A DNA stretch of 11,771 bases from Anaerolineales bacterium (GCA_020853835.1 JADYYC010000488.1:1-11771); one strand, 5' to 3'; shown: positions 1-7,027, counted from the stretch's first letter. Notes: generated by a model not told the origin, from the letters alone. Made by a program: numbers and translations.

Positions 1-628
1 ACCTGTGTTCAGGCCCCTTCAGGTAGTTGGATAAAACGATCACGGCACAGACGATCATTCCAAGCAAAACGATTGTGGCGACGCTGTTGGCAAACGGGTC
101 TTGCATGAATCTTTGAACAAAAACCGGGCCAGCCGCCGGCGCGGGCTCCGGCTCGGGGGTCGACTGGCTTGTGGGGGCCGCTTGCGCCGCCAGGATTTCG
201 GCCAAGCCTGGGATTGCGGGCCATGCGATGCCCCCCTGCGCCAGACCATTTTCGACGATCTGCGGGAACATAATCGCAATTTCATCCGTGCCAACCAGGA
301 CTTCGCTCGCGACGATCAAGGTTGGAACGCCCAGGCGGCTTTCTGGGATCTGGAATTTCTCAATGGCTGCCTGGTATAGTTTCAGCCCCGTGGCGTTTGA
401 GACGTCGATCCCAATGATGTCAAGTTGGTTGGGGTATTTTCCCACCAAAGGTGGAAGGACATTTTCGATGACATCGTGGCAGTGTGGGCAGGAGGGTGAA
501 AAGAATAATACCGCTTGAACGACTGGCTGCGCAAGGTTTACGCGCGGAAACAAGAAAACGGGAAAGAGCACGAGAACGAATGAGAGGAACTTAGTGAATT
601 TATTCCGGTAGAAATTTGTAGAAACCAT
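1..628 (-). CDS. Membrane-anchored thioredoxin-like protein (C-terminus beyond window)
   Basis: This minus-strand frame stays open from an ATG at 628-626 to the left edge, giving 209 visible residues; the end is missing. Residues 12-33 form a hydrophobic signal peptide or anchor (KFLSFVLVLFPVFLF). A thioredoxin-like fold follows, with a CPHC active site at 47-50 and the typical cis-proline segment GVPT at 100-103. A Pro/Glu/Ala/Ser linker spans about 149-168, and a second hydrophobic helix lies at about 182-200. The thioredoxin domain should therefore sit outside the cytoplasm, probably catalysing thiol-disulfide exchange; this is inferred from the CxxC, the cis-Pro and the topology. In related proteins such a domain can precede a multi-helix membrane domain such as a vitamin K epoxide reductase-like one, but that part cannot be seen here. 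Only a weak GGTGAG lies upstream as a ribosome site. Confident as a thioredoxin-fold membrane protein; the exact function is open. Confidence 0.85.
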   Translation of the reverse strand, partial: MVSTNFYRNKFTKFLSFVLVLFPVFLFPRVNLAQPVVQAVLFFSPSCPHCHDVIENVLPPLVGKYPNQLDIIGIDVSNATGLKLYQAAIEKFQIPESRLGVPTLIVASEVLVGTDEIAIMFPQIVENGLAQGGIAWPAIPGLAEILAAQAAPTSQSTPEPEPAPAAGPVFVQRFMQDPFANSVATIVLLGMIVCAVIVLSNYLKGPEHR

Positions 629-701
629 ATGAATGCAATTCTCACCCGAGCCTGGAATAAATGATGATCGTCTGGTTGAATGATTATGTTTGATTACAAA
701 G

Positions 702-727
702 AACCACCCCCATGTGCGGAGGCGGTT
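702..727 (-). terminator. Probable terminator of tatA
   Basis: A 10-bp stem (702-711 with 718-727, loop of 6) lies 25 bases past the tatA stop. Read as minus-strand RNA, every position pairs, two of them as G-U. Read as plus-strand RNA, the same two positions become A-C mismatches, so the hairpin suits only the minus strand. A moderately U-rich stretch (CTTTGTAAT) follows on that strand. It would separate tatA from the downstream thioredoxin-like gene. Confidence 0.5.
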
Positions 728-752
728 TGCAGTCATTAAGTTTGCCGATTCG

Positions 753-953
753 TCAGGATTCGTCTGATTTGTTGGCTTCTGTTTGAGTTTGGGCTTCTTT
801 CCCTTTTTCTTTTTCAGGACCCTGAAGACCATCTTTGAACGCGCGAATGCCGCTCCCCATTTCACCGGCAATTTTGCTGATACGGCCGACGCCGAAAAGG
901 ACCAATATAATCACCAGTATGATGATCAACTCTGTAGGACCTAAACCCATCAT
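753..953 (-). CDS. tatA: Twin-arginine translocase subunit TatA
   Basis: This 66-residue protein has the TatA/TatE layout. A very short N-terminus comes first, then one membrane helix (about residues 8-22) with a polar Glu at position 8. The conserved FG pair is at 20-21, followed by an amphipathic helix (about 23-43, RISKIAGEMGSGIRAFKDGL) and a charged, unstructured Lys/Glu tail. TatA oligomers form the pore-like part of the Tat system, which exports folded proteins with a twin-arginine signal across the cytoplasmic membrane. The start at 953 has GGAG seven bases upstream (964-961); a second ATG follows directly and would remove only one residue. tatC is not in the window. TatB is related, but the short length and short tail favour TatA. 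It appears to be transcribed alone from a divergent promoter shared with trmFO. Confidence 0.92.
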   Translation of the reverse strand: MMGLGPTELIIILVIILVLFGVGRISKIAGEMGSGIRAFKDGLQGPEKEKGKEAQTQTEANKSDES

Positions 954-995
954 TTTATATCTCCGTTATTGTCTTTATCGATTTGCACTCCAGGG

Positions 996-1026
996 GAACA
1001 CGCCTTGCGATGCAAGGCCTGTGTTC
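996..1026. repeat. Imperfect inverted repeat in the tatA/trmFO intergenic region
   Basis: GAACAC (996-1001) pairs with GTGTTC (1021-1026), and GCCTTGC (1002-1008) pairs with GCAAGGC (1012-1018), around a three-base loop and with a two-base bulge (1019-1020). The result is a 13-bp stem. If the minus-strand promoter at 1072-1043 is used, the hairpin lies in the transcribed leader of tatA, about 40 bases before the start codon. It has no U-tract on either strand, so it is not a simple terminator. A leader structure, an operator or a copy of a dispersed repeat are all possible. Confidence 0.6.
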
Positions 1027-1042
1027 TGCATGGGCAAGCCAA

Positions 1043-1072
1043 ATTATACTACTCTTTCTTGGTACAATTCAA
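1043..1072 (-). promoter_or_regulatory. Probable sigma-70 type promoter of tatA
   Basis: On the minus strand a perfect TATAAT (1048-1043) lies 18 bases after TTGAAT (1072-1067, four of six matches to TTGACA). Transcription would begin near 1036, leaving a leader of about 80 bases that contains the 996-1026 hairpin. Predicted from sequence only. Confidence 0.5.
1060..1068 (+). promoter_or_regulatory. Possible extended -10 promoter element of trmFO
   Basis: TGGTACAAT matches an extended -10 (TGn followed by a five-of-six TATAAT). No good -35 is visible. Transcription would begin at about 1075, only a few bases before the trmFO ATG at 1079, giving an almost leaderless mRNA. This agrees with the lack of a properly spaced ribosome binding site. 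It overlaps the divergent tatA promoter, so the two could compete for polymerase. Confidence 0.35.
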
Positions 1073-1078
1073 TGAGAG

Positions 1079-2425
1079 ATGACTGAGATAACTGTGGTGG
1101 GTGGAGGCCTGGCAGGGTGTGAAGCTGCCTGGCAAGCGGCCGAACGGGGAGTCAAAGTCAGGCTGTTCGAGATGAGACCTGACAAAAAGACCGGCGCGCA
1201 CCAAACGGGTGATTTAGCCGAACTCGTCTGTTCGAATTCGCTGGGGTCTAAACTGCCGGACAGGGCAACTGGATTGCTGCAGGAGGAAACCTTGCTCCTG
1301 GGATCGTTGCTGCTGCGCATTGCTCATGAATGCGCCGTACCGGCTGGCGGGGCCCTGGCGGTCGACAGACTGTTATTCGCAAAGTCTGTGACGGAAAGGA
1401 TTACCGCCCACCCAAATATCACCCTGATCCGAGAGGAAATGCGCCAGATACCGGAAGGGGTAGTCGTCATCGCCTCAGGCCCCCTGACCTCCAGCGCGCT
1501 CGCTGCGTCTATTCAAGAGTGGACCGGGGAGAAACAGCTTTTCTTTTATGACGCCATTGCGCCCATTGTGACGTATGAATCAATCGACATGAATATCGCC
1601 TTTCGAGCCTCCCGCTATAGCCGCGGGGATACAAACGGCGATTACATCAACTGCCCGCTAACCGAGGGGGAATACGATGCGTTTGTGCACGCCCTGGCAA
1701 CTGGGGAACGCATTGAATTGCACGAATTCGAGGACGAGATCGAAACGGGTGTGCGCGCTGGCGTTGAACGCTACTTTGAAAGCTGTCTTCCGGTCGAGAT
1801 CATGCTTCGCCGGGGGCGGAATTCGCTCGCATTCGGGCCGGTGCGTCCGGTCGGGCTGAGAGATCCCAGAACAGAGAGATGGCCTTATGCAGTGGTGCAG
1901 TTGCGCCAGGATAATTTCGCCGCCACGCTCTACAACATGGTCGGTTTCCAAACCAACCTGAAGTTTGCGGAGCAAAGGCGGGTCTTTCGGTTAATTCCTG
2001 GGCTGCAGCAAGCTGAATTTGCCCGTTATGGACAGATGCACCGTAACACCTTCGTGTTTTCGCCGGCGATCTTGCATCCCAGTTTACAGACAAAAGCGCG
2101 CCCCGGTTTGTTTTTAGCAGGGCAGATCACGGGCGTCGAAGGTTATGTCGGGAATATCGCAACCGGGTTGTTAACGGGCCTGAACGCGGCGCGCCTCGTT
2201 CAAGGCAAAAAGCCAGTTGAGCTGCCTCCAACAACCATGCTAGGCGGGCTGTGCAACTATATTACAGCCGCGAGCGAGCGGGATTTCCAGCCTATGAAGG
2301 CGAACTTTGGCATCCTGCCGCCGCTGCCCGACCCGGTCCCTCGCGGGAAACGGGAGAGAGCCCTGCTCTATTCGGCCAGGGCGTTGGCGGAATTGAGCGA
2401 AATAATAACCGGCGTTCTTGCATGA
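1079..2425 (+). CDS. trmFO: Folate/FAD-dependent tRNA (uracil-54-C5)-methyltransferase TrmFO
   Basis: TrmFO makes 5-methyluridine at position 54 of the tRNA T-loop, using 5,10-methylenetetrahydrofolate as carbon donor and FADH2 as reductant. At 448 residues the protein has the family's usual length. An N-terminal FAD-binding Rossmann motif GGGLAGCEAA is at 8-17. CSNSLGSKL at 51-59 contains one of the two conserved cysteines (C51). C236, in FESCLPVEIM, corresponds to the second (Cys226 in the B. subtilis enzyme). The segment around FYDAIAPIVTYESID (156-170) and the C-terminal FAD-contact stretch GLFLAGQITGVEGYVGN are also typical. No spaced Shine-Dalgarno precedes the ATG; the GAGAG there directly abuts it. 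The start is fixed instead by the Rossmann strand beginning at residue 3. It is divergent from tatA and separated by 104 bases from the next gene. Confidence 0.97.
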   Translation: MTEITVVGGGLAGCEAAWQAAERGVKVRLFEMRPDKKTGAHQTGDLAELVCSNSLGSKLPDRATGLLQEETLLLGSLLLRIAHECAVPAGGALAVDRLLFAKSVTERITAHPNITLIREEMRQIPEGVVVIASGPLTSSALAASIQEWTGEKQLFFYDAIAPIVTYESIDMNIAFRASRYSRGDTNGDYINCPLTEGEYDAFVHALATGERIELHEFEDEIETGVRAGVERYFESCLPVEIMLRRGRNSLAFGPVRPVGLRDPRTERWPYAVVQLRQDNFAATLYNMVGFQTNLKFAEQRRVFRLIPGLQQAEFARYGQMHRNTFVFSPAILHPSLQTKARPGLFLAGQITGVEGYVGNIATGLLTGLNAARLVQGKKPVELPPTTMLGGLCNYITAASERDFQPMKANFGILPPLPDPVPRGKRERALLYSARALAELSEIITGVLA

Positions 2426-2463
2426 ACAGCGCCGATACATGCGTATAGTTTAGGAATAGGTCA

Positions 2464-2490
2464 TTGATTTCATCGAATTTACAGTAAAAT
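2464..2490 (+). promoter_or_regulatory. Possible promoter of the kinase-hflX gene group
   Basis: In the A/T-rich gap after trmFO, TAAAAT (2485-2490) resembles a -10 box. TTGATT (2464-2469) could be its -35, though the 15-base spacer is short. Transcription would begin near 2497, about 33 bases before the kinase start. No hairpin terminator for trmFO is evident in the gap, so readthrough is possible. Confidence 0.35.
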
Positions 2491-2529
2491 TAACCAACAA
2501 AGCCTGATTCTAGAAAATCTTTCAAAAAA

Positions 2530-3783
2530 ATGACCATTGATGATGCACTAAACACCATTCACAGACCCTGGGTCAGCCGTAACACACTGACGCTTGCACA
2601 AGGCGAAGAACTGCGTAAGAACTTCGAAGAGCTGCTGGAGCAATTCTTCGATCGCATAGCTCAATCCGTTCACAGCGGCAATCCTGCCAATATGGATGAT
2701 TTGCTTCGAGAGTGGGTGATGGCTCGAACCCAATCCGATTTAGAAGCGCATCGGACCAGCCTGCCGTCAATTCTGAACCACATGCACCTGGTCACATATC
2801 AGGTGGCTCGGGAGAACCTGCCGGGCCCGGGTGCCCTCGCGCTCTTGGAGGCGCTTATGCCGGTTTTTTCTCACTGTTTTGAATATGCGGCCCATCTGGA
2901 AATCGAAGAAAACATCCGGCACATCTCCAGGCAGCTCGAACATGCCAATAAAAATCTACAGAGGCTGGACAAAAGCAAGTCGGATTTTATCGCTATTGCC
3001 GCTCATGAATTGAAAACCCCTCTGACATTGATCGAGGGATACTCTTCGATGATCAGAGACTCTTCTCAACTGGGGTCTGACAGGAATAATATCGAGGTGC
3101 TGCTGAACGGGATCGAAAATGGCGCCAACCGGTTGCGGCACATTATTGACGATATGATCGATGTGTCTCTGATCGACAACAACCTCCTGTCGCTCAACTT
3201 TCAGCCGCTGTGGTTGAACCGCCTGTTCTTTGTCTTGCGCGATGAGTTCATCGATGTAATCGAAGATCGCTCGATGCGGCTGGAGGTCGTCGACTTTCCG
3301 GGATGCGACGAGATGACCTTTGGCGACAACGAAAGGCTGTACCAGGCTTTTCGAAATCTGTTCTCAAACGCGATCAAATTCACCCCCGACGGCGGCAAAA
3401 TCACGGTCGATGGCAGAAAACTTCCCGGTTTCTTTGAGATCACTCTCAGCGACACCGGGATCGGGATTGATCCCAGAGACCATTCCGTAATTTTCGAGAA
3501 ATTCGGAAGGGTGGGGAATACCTCGCTTCACTCAAGTGGAAAGACAAAATTCAAAGGCGGCGGTCCGGGCCTGGGTTTGTCCATTACGCGAGGCATCATC
3601 GAAGCCCATGGCGGGTCGATTTGGGTCGAATCGTCCGGGTACAATGAAATGATGTGCCCTGGTTCGACCTTCCACGTGCTCCTGCCAATCCGATCGACGC
3701 CGCACGATCCAAAGCTGGCAAAGCTCTTTGCGCTCGACGTTGACCAGAGCACAGCCCCTCCGTCCGAAAGCGCTGAGGCATGA
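2530..3783 (+). CDS. Soluble sensor histidine kinase with RsbR-like N-terminal helical domain
   Basis: This 417-residue kinase has no membrane helix and should be cytoplasmic. Residues 1-130 are all-helical; the part around NMDDLLREWVMARTQ (54-68) resembles N-terminal domains of the RsbR/RsbU stress-protein type, a tentative match. A short coiled linker (about 128-150) leads to a HisKA dimerisation domain with H-box AIAAHELKTPLT; H159 is the expected phosphoacceptor. The ATPase domain follows, with N-box FRNLFSNAIKF (274-284), G1 DTGIGID (308-314), the F-box around FEKFGRVG (322-329) and G2 GGGPGLGL (343-350). All catalytic boxes are intact. Residues 386-417 form a variable tail. The ATG is the first possible start after an in-frame stop at 2491, yet no Shine-Dalgarno precedes it. 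The stop overlaps the hflX start by ATGA. The receiver encoded at 5474 is a candidate partner; the signal sensed is unknown. Confidence 0.92.
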   Translation: MTIDDALNTIHRPWVSRNTLTLAQGEELRKNFEELLEQFFDRIAQSVHSGNPANMDDLLREWVMARTQSDLEAHRTSLPSILNHMHLVTYQVARENLPGPGALALLEALMPVFSHCFEYAAHLEIEENIRHISRQLEHANKNLQRLDKSKSDFIAIAAHELKTPLTLIEGYSSMIRDSSQLGSDRNNIEVLLNGIENGANRLRHIIDDMIDVSLIDNNLLSLNFQPLWLNRLFFVLRDEFIDVIEDRSMRLEVVDFPGCDEMTFGDNERLYQAFRNLFSNAIKFTPDGGKITVDGRKLPGFFEITLSDTGIGIDPRDHSVIFEKFGRVGNTSLHSSGKTKFKGGGPGLGLSITRGIIEAHGGSIWVESSGYNEMMCPGSTFHVLLPIRSTPHDPKLAKLFALDVDQSTAPPSESAEA

Positions 3784-5183
3784 TGACAAAAATAAAATCG
3801 GAGCCGACCTTTCACCCCAGGGAGCGCGCCTTCCTGGTTGGCGTGGAGATCTATGGGCGAAGAGAGTTGCTATCTTTAGACGCCTCGCTGCAGGAATTAA
3901 GTCTGTTAGCCGAGACCGCCGGCCTGGATGTAGTTGGAGAAACAACGCAAAAGTTAAATCAGCCGAACTCGCAGACCTACATCGGGCCCGGAAAAGTCGA
4001 TGAAGTAAAGGCGTTGGCTCAGGAATTGATGGCGGATGTCGTGCTCTTTGACGAGGAGCTGTCGCCGCGCCATTTGCGCGAGCTGGAGCGGGCCCTCGGG
4101 GATGGTATTAGAATTCTCGACCGGACGGCGTTAATCCTGGATATTTTCGCCCAGCACGCCAACACGCGCGAAGGCGCTCTGCAGGTTGAGTTGGCACAGT
4201 ATGAGTATCGCCTGCCCAGGCTGACCCGCGCCTGGACGCACCTCGCCCGCCAGGCCGGCGGGGGCGCGGGGCGAACGGGCAGCGCGGGCGGGGTGGGTTT
4301 GCGCGGGCCGGGCGAAACACAGCTCGAAGTCGACCGGCGGGACATTCGCAGGCGCATCGACCACTTGAAGGCCGAGCTAGAAAAAGTCCGCACCCACCGG
4401 CGGCAGTACCGCACCCGGCGCAATCGCTCTCGCATCCCGCTGGTCACCCTGGTGGGATACACCAATGCCGGAAAATCCACTCTCCTCAACCGCCTGGCTG
4501 GGGCGGATATCTATGTCGCGGACCAGTTATTTGCCACGCTGGACCCGACCACGCGCCGGGTAGACCTTCCTGGCGGACACGTCGCGCTGATCACCGACAC
4601 GGTCGGATTCATCCAGAAGCTGCCGACCCAGCTTGTCGCTGCCTTTCGGGCGACGTTAGAAGAGATTGCCGAGGCCGATTTGCTGCTGCACGTGGTGGAT
4701 ATCACCCATCCGAACGCTCTGGCACAAGCCGAGGCGGTCTACAAGACTTTAGAGGACATCGAAGCGGGCCAAATCCCAATCTTGACGATCTTGAACAAAA
4801 TCGACCAACTCGATGACCCGGCAGCCGCGCAAGGCGCGCTCGTAAACTTTCCAAATGCAATTGCCATCTCCGCCTTGAAAGGGATTGGCTTGCCGGAGCT
4901 CTTGAACATCGTGTCCGAGCGGCTCTTTTCAACCTTTGAACACCTGCGGGTCATGATCCCCTACCAGCATGGCGCGTTGATCTCTCTGTTTCATGAATTG
5001 GGTCAGGTCGAGAGATTTGAACACGTGCGCGGCGGCGTGAAGATCGAAGGCAAGGTTCCCCTCCGCCTGGTTGCCCGCTTTCAACCCTTTGTTATCACAC
5101 CTTCTGTGAATGGGGGAGAGGCAGGGAGTTTGTTATCACAAGAGGTTTCGACCACTGGCGAATCACCCGAAATCGAGGGATGA
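3780..5183 (+). CDS. hflX: Ribosome-associated GTPase HflX
   Basis: HflX is a translational GTPase-family protein that binds the 50S subunit and can split stalled or idle ribosomes under stress. The 467 residues show the standard order. The N-terminal HflX domain spans about 15-185, with QTYIGPGKVDEVKAL (65-79) and the glycine-rich segment ending LRGPGETQLEVDRR (174-187). A basic helical linker (188-218) comes next. The G domain has G1 GYTNAGKST (226-234), G2 around TLDPTTRR (253-260), G3 DTVGF (273-277), G4 NKID (339-342) and G5 SALKG (364-368). A C-terminal domain (about 385-445) ends in a low-complexity Gly/Ser/Glu tail. The start overlaps the kinase stop as ATGA, implying translational coupling. 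A second ATG at 3783 is equally possible and would drop one residue. Co-location with a kinase suggests stress-linked expression, which is an inference. Confidence 0.97.
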   Translation: MMTKIKSEPTFHPRERAFLVGVEIYGRRELLSLDASLQELSLLAETAGLDVVGETTQKLNQPNSQTYIGPGKVDEVKALAQELMADVVLFDEELSPRHLRELERALGDGIRILDRTALILDIFAQHANTREGALQVELAQYEYRLPRLTRAWTHLARQAGGGAGRTGSAGGVGLRGPGETQLEVDRRDIRRRIDHLKAELEKVRTHRRQYRTRRNRSRIPLVTLVGYTNAGKSTLLNRLAGADIYVADQLFATLDPTTRRVDLPGGHVALITDTVGFIQKLPTQLVAAFRATLEEIAEADLLLHVVDITHPNALAQAEAVYKTLEDIEAGQIPILTILNKIDQLDDPAAAQGALVNFPNAIAISALKGIGLPELLNIVSERLFSTFEHLRVMIPYQHGALISLFHELGQVERFEHVRGGVKIEGKVPLRLVARFQPFVITPSVNGGEAGSLLSQEVSTTGESPEIEG

Positions 5184-5186
5184 AAG

Positions 5187-5396
5187 ATGCGAAATTTGAA
5201 CCGGTTTCTTGACACCTTATCCAATTTCTTGGCTGCCAGAAAAGGTTTGTTGCCGATCATCGGGTTGGTTATGATTGTGGTTAATTTCATCCTGCAATTC
5301 TTCCCTCAAGCTGGCTGGGTGGTTGGAAGCAATCTGTTTTTACACATCGGCGTGATTGTGGCGCTGCTGGGCGTCTTGTTAGCCTGGGCCTTATAG
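5187..5396 (+). CDS. Small two-helix membrane protein, unknown function
   Basis: I do not recognise a named family for this 69-residue protein. The first 20 residues form an amphipathic basic stretch (R2, R6, R18, K19). Two membrane helices follow, about 21-39 and 49-69, joined by a short loop (PQAGWVVGSN), and the chain ends directly in the second helix (LLAWAL). By the positive-inside rule both ends should face the cytoplasm. A GAGGG ribosome site (5175-5179) sits seven bases before the ATG, inside the last codons of hflX, and only three bases separate the two genes. The tight spacing, good ribosome site and coherent topology argue for a real gene. A role next to HflX or the kinase is a guess from position only. 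Confidence 0.8.
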   Translation: MRNLNRFLDTLSNFLAARKGLLPIIGLVMIVVNFILQFFPQAGWVVGSNLFLHIGVIVALLGVLLAWAL

Positions 5397-5473
5397 CTAG
5401 AGCGCACGAAAGGCTGGTTGACCGAACTCAGGCACGGCTATTGCAGCAAGAAGACGAATGAAGGAGTGACTTG

Positions 5474-5854
5474 ATGGCCCATAAGATTTTGTACATTGAA
5501 GACAACGTAGATAACATGACCCTGGTTCGACGGGCGCTGGAATCACGTGGTTATGAATTCCTGTGGGCACAGAACGGAAACTCGGGGATCGAGATCGCCG
5601 AACAGCAGCAGCCTGACGTAATCCTGCTCGACATTAACTTGCCCGATATCGACGGGTACGAAGTGGCGCGCCGGCTGCGCAACAGCGGCAAGAGCACGTT
5701 GGTTTACGTCCCGATCATCGCGGTGACCGCCAACGCGCTGCGCGGCGATGCCGAGAAGGCGCTGGCTGCCGGTTGTGATGTTTATATGGCGAAGCCGATA
5801 AACATTCGCGAGCTGTGGGCCAGGGTTGAAGGATTTCTCTCCTCCGTTTCCTGA
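5474..5854 (+). CDS. Single-domain response regulator (CheY/DivK-like receiver)
   Basis: The 126 residues form one receiver domain with no output domain. E9 and D10 make the acidic Mg2+ pocket, D53 (in VILLDINLPDIDGYE) is the phosphoacceptor, T85 (AVTA) is the switch threonine and K107 (AKPIN) is the conserved lysine. All are intact, so the protein should accept phosphate from a kinase and act by protein-protein contact or in a phosphorelay. The ATG at 5474 is chosen because AAGGAG (5461-5466) lies seven bases upstream; the TTG just before it would crowd that site. The gene lies 77 bases after the small membrane protein and 12 bases before threonine synthase. The soluble kinase at 2530 is a natural partner candidate, though the pairing is unproven. 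Confidence 0.95.
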   Translation: MAHKILYIEDNVDNMTLVRRALESRGYEFLWAQNGNSGIEIAEQQQPDVILLDINLPDIDGYEVARRLRNSGKSTLVYVPIIAVTANALRGDAEKALAAGCDVYMAKPINIRELWARVEGFLSSVS

Positions 5855-5866
5855 GCGAGGCATCGA

Positions 5867-7027
5867 ATGTCTTATCTTGTCAATTTGAAATGCTCAGAAT
5901 GTGGGCGTTCGTATGACCCGCATGAAGTTCAAACCTATTGTCAGGACTGCCAGGCCCCGTTGCTGGCAGAGTATGACTTGCATTCAGCCCGGTCTCGGTT
6001 GGATCGAGATGAATTCAAGAGCCGCCCCCGCGGTATGTGGCGCTGGCACGAGCTCCTGCCCGTGTACGACGAGAAGGATCACGCCACACTTGGCGAAGGC
6101 GACACGCCGCTGCTGCCTGTCCGCCGTCTGGGGGATGCGCTCGGGCTGTCTCGCCTGTTTGTGAAGGAGGAGGGCCTCAACCCAACTGGATCGTTTAAAG
6201 CGCGCGGGCTTTCGGCGGCGATCTCGAAAGCCAAAGAGCTGGGCGTCAAAAAGGTCATCATCCCCACCGCAGGCAACGCGGGCGGGGCGATGGCCGCGTA
6301 CGCGGCGCGCTCCGGAATAGAAGCCTGCATCTACATGCCAAAGGATACGCCGCTTGCCAACATCGAGGAGAGCCGGATCGTGGGGGCGGACGTGATCCTC
6401 ATCGACGGGCTGATCAGCGACGCAGCAAAATTGGCCGGCGCTAAGTCTCGCGAGGAGGGGTGGTACGACGTTTCGACTTTTAAGGAACCGTACCGCACCG
6501 AAGGCAAGAAAATTATGGGTTATGAGCTTGCCGAAGGACTGGGTTGGATGTTGCCGGATGTGATCATTTATCCAACCGGCGGGGGGACAGGCCTGGTGGG
6601 CATGTGGAAAGCCTTTGCGGAGATGGAAGCCATGGGCTGGCTGGAAGACCTGAAGCGCCCTAGAATGGTCGCCGTTCAGGCTGATGGCTGTGCGCCGGTG
6701 ATCAAAGCCTTTCACGACGGGGCTGCAGCTTGCGATTACTGGGCAGACGCCCACACGATTGCGTCGGGTTTGCGGGTTCCAAAGAGCTTTGCCGACCGGC
6801 TGATCCTGCACGATTTGCACACCAGCGGCGGAACGGCGGTGGCAGTGAGCGATGACGACATCCTCAAAGCCCAGGCTCAGTTGGCGGCTTTGGAAGGAAT
6901 TTTCGCCGCGCCGGAAGGCGCGGCTACCCTTGCCGCGCTCTACCGGCTTGTAAAAGATGGATGGGTGCGCCCCAACGAGAGCATTGTCTTGTTCAATACG
7001 GGGACGGGGCTCAAATACCTGAAGTGA
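5867..7027 (+). CDS. thrC: Threonine synthase with N-terminal zinc-ribbon-like motif
   Basis: The enzyme converts O-phospho-L-homoserine to L-threonine and phosphate using pyridoxal phosphate, the last step of threonine synthesis. Residues 1-35 carry two CxxC pairs (C9/C12 and C25/C28), a small zinc-binding element found in one branch of threonine synthases. The fold-type II PLP core follows. The Schiff-base lysine is K111 in GSFKARG, preceded by GLNPT. A substrate-side loop is PTAGNAGGAMAAYAA (133-147). The phosphate-binding glycine loop is GGGTG (238-242). The 386-residue length suits this shorter class. A GAGG site lies about six to seven bases before the ATG. It is the last gene of the plus-strand group, before the terminator at 7209. 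Related PLP enzymes such as threonine dehydratase or cysteate synthase are less likely given the Cys motif and core sequence. Confidence 0.9.
   Translation: MSYLVNLKCSECGRSYDPHEVQTYCQDCQAPLLAEYDLHSARSRLDRDEFKSRPRGMWRWHELLPVYDEKDHATLGEGDTPLLPVRRLGDALGLSRLFVKEEGLNPTGSFKARGLSAAISKAKELGVKKVIIPTAGNAGGAMAAYAARSGIEACIYMPKDTPLANIEESRIVGADVILIDGLISDAAKLAGAKSREEGWYDVSTFKEPYRTEGKKIMGYELAEGLGWMLPDVIIYPTGGGTGLVGMWKAFAEMEAMGWLEDLKRPRMVAVQADGCAPVIKAFHDGAAACDYWADAHTIASGLRVPKSFADRLILHDLHTSGGTAVAVSDDDILKAQAQLAALEGIFAAPEGAATLAALYRLVKDGWVRPNESIVLFNTGTGLKYLK

Noticed and set aside
101..518. Plus-strand open frames at the left end
   Set aside because: The minus strand here encodes a coherent thioredoxin-fold protein with CPHC, cis-Pro and membrane helices; the plus-strand frames show no such features.
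747..764. GATTCGTC direct repeat with 10-base period across the tatA stop
   Set aside because: Only two copies of eight bases; probably a chance or small slippage event with no visible consequence.
4250..4320. Very GC-rich stretch in hflX as a possible inserted or foreign segment
   Set aside because: It encodes the conserved glycine-rich loop of the HflX domain, which explains the composition.
4019..4489. 156-residue Arg/Ser-rich frame opposite hflX
   Set aside because: It is an antisense shadow over the conserved HflX glycine-rich and G1 region, with low-complexity composition.
5418..5446. TTGACC as a -35 box before the response regulator
   Set aside because: No acceptable -10 box lies at a workable distance, so an internal promoter is not supported.
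5471..5473. TTG start for the response regulator
   Set aside because: The ATG three bases later is better spaced from AAGGAG and gives the usual receiver N-terminus.
5984..6820. 278-residue open frame on the minus strand opposite thrC
   Set aside because: It is a shadow of thrC, with composition rich in Arg, His and Pro and no domain.
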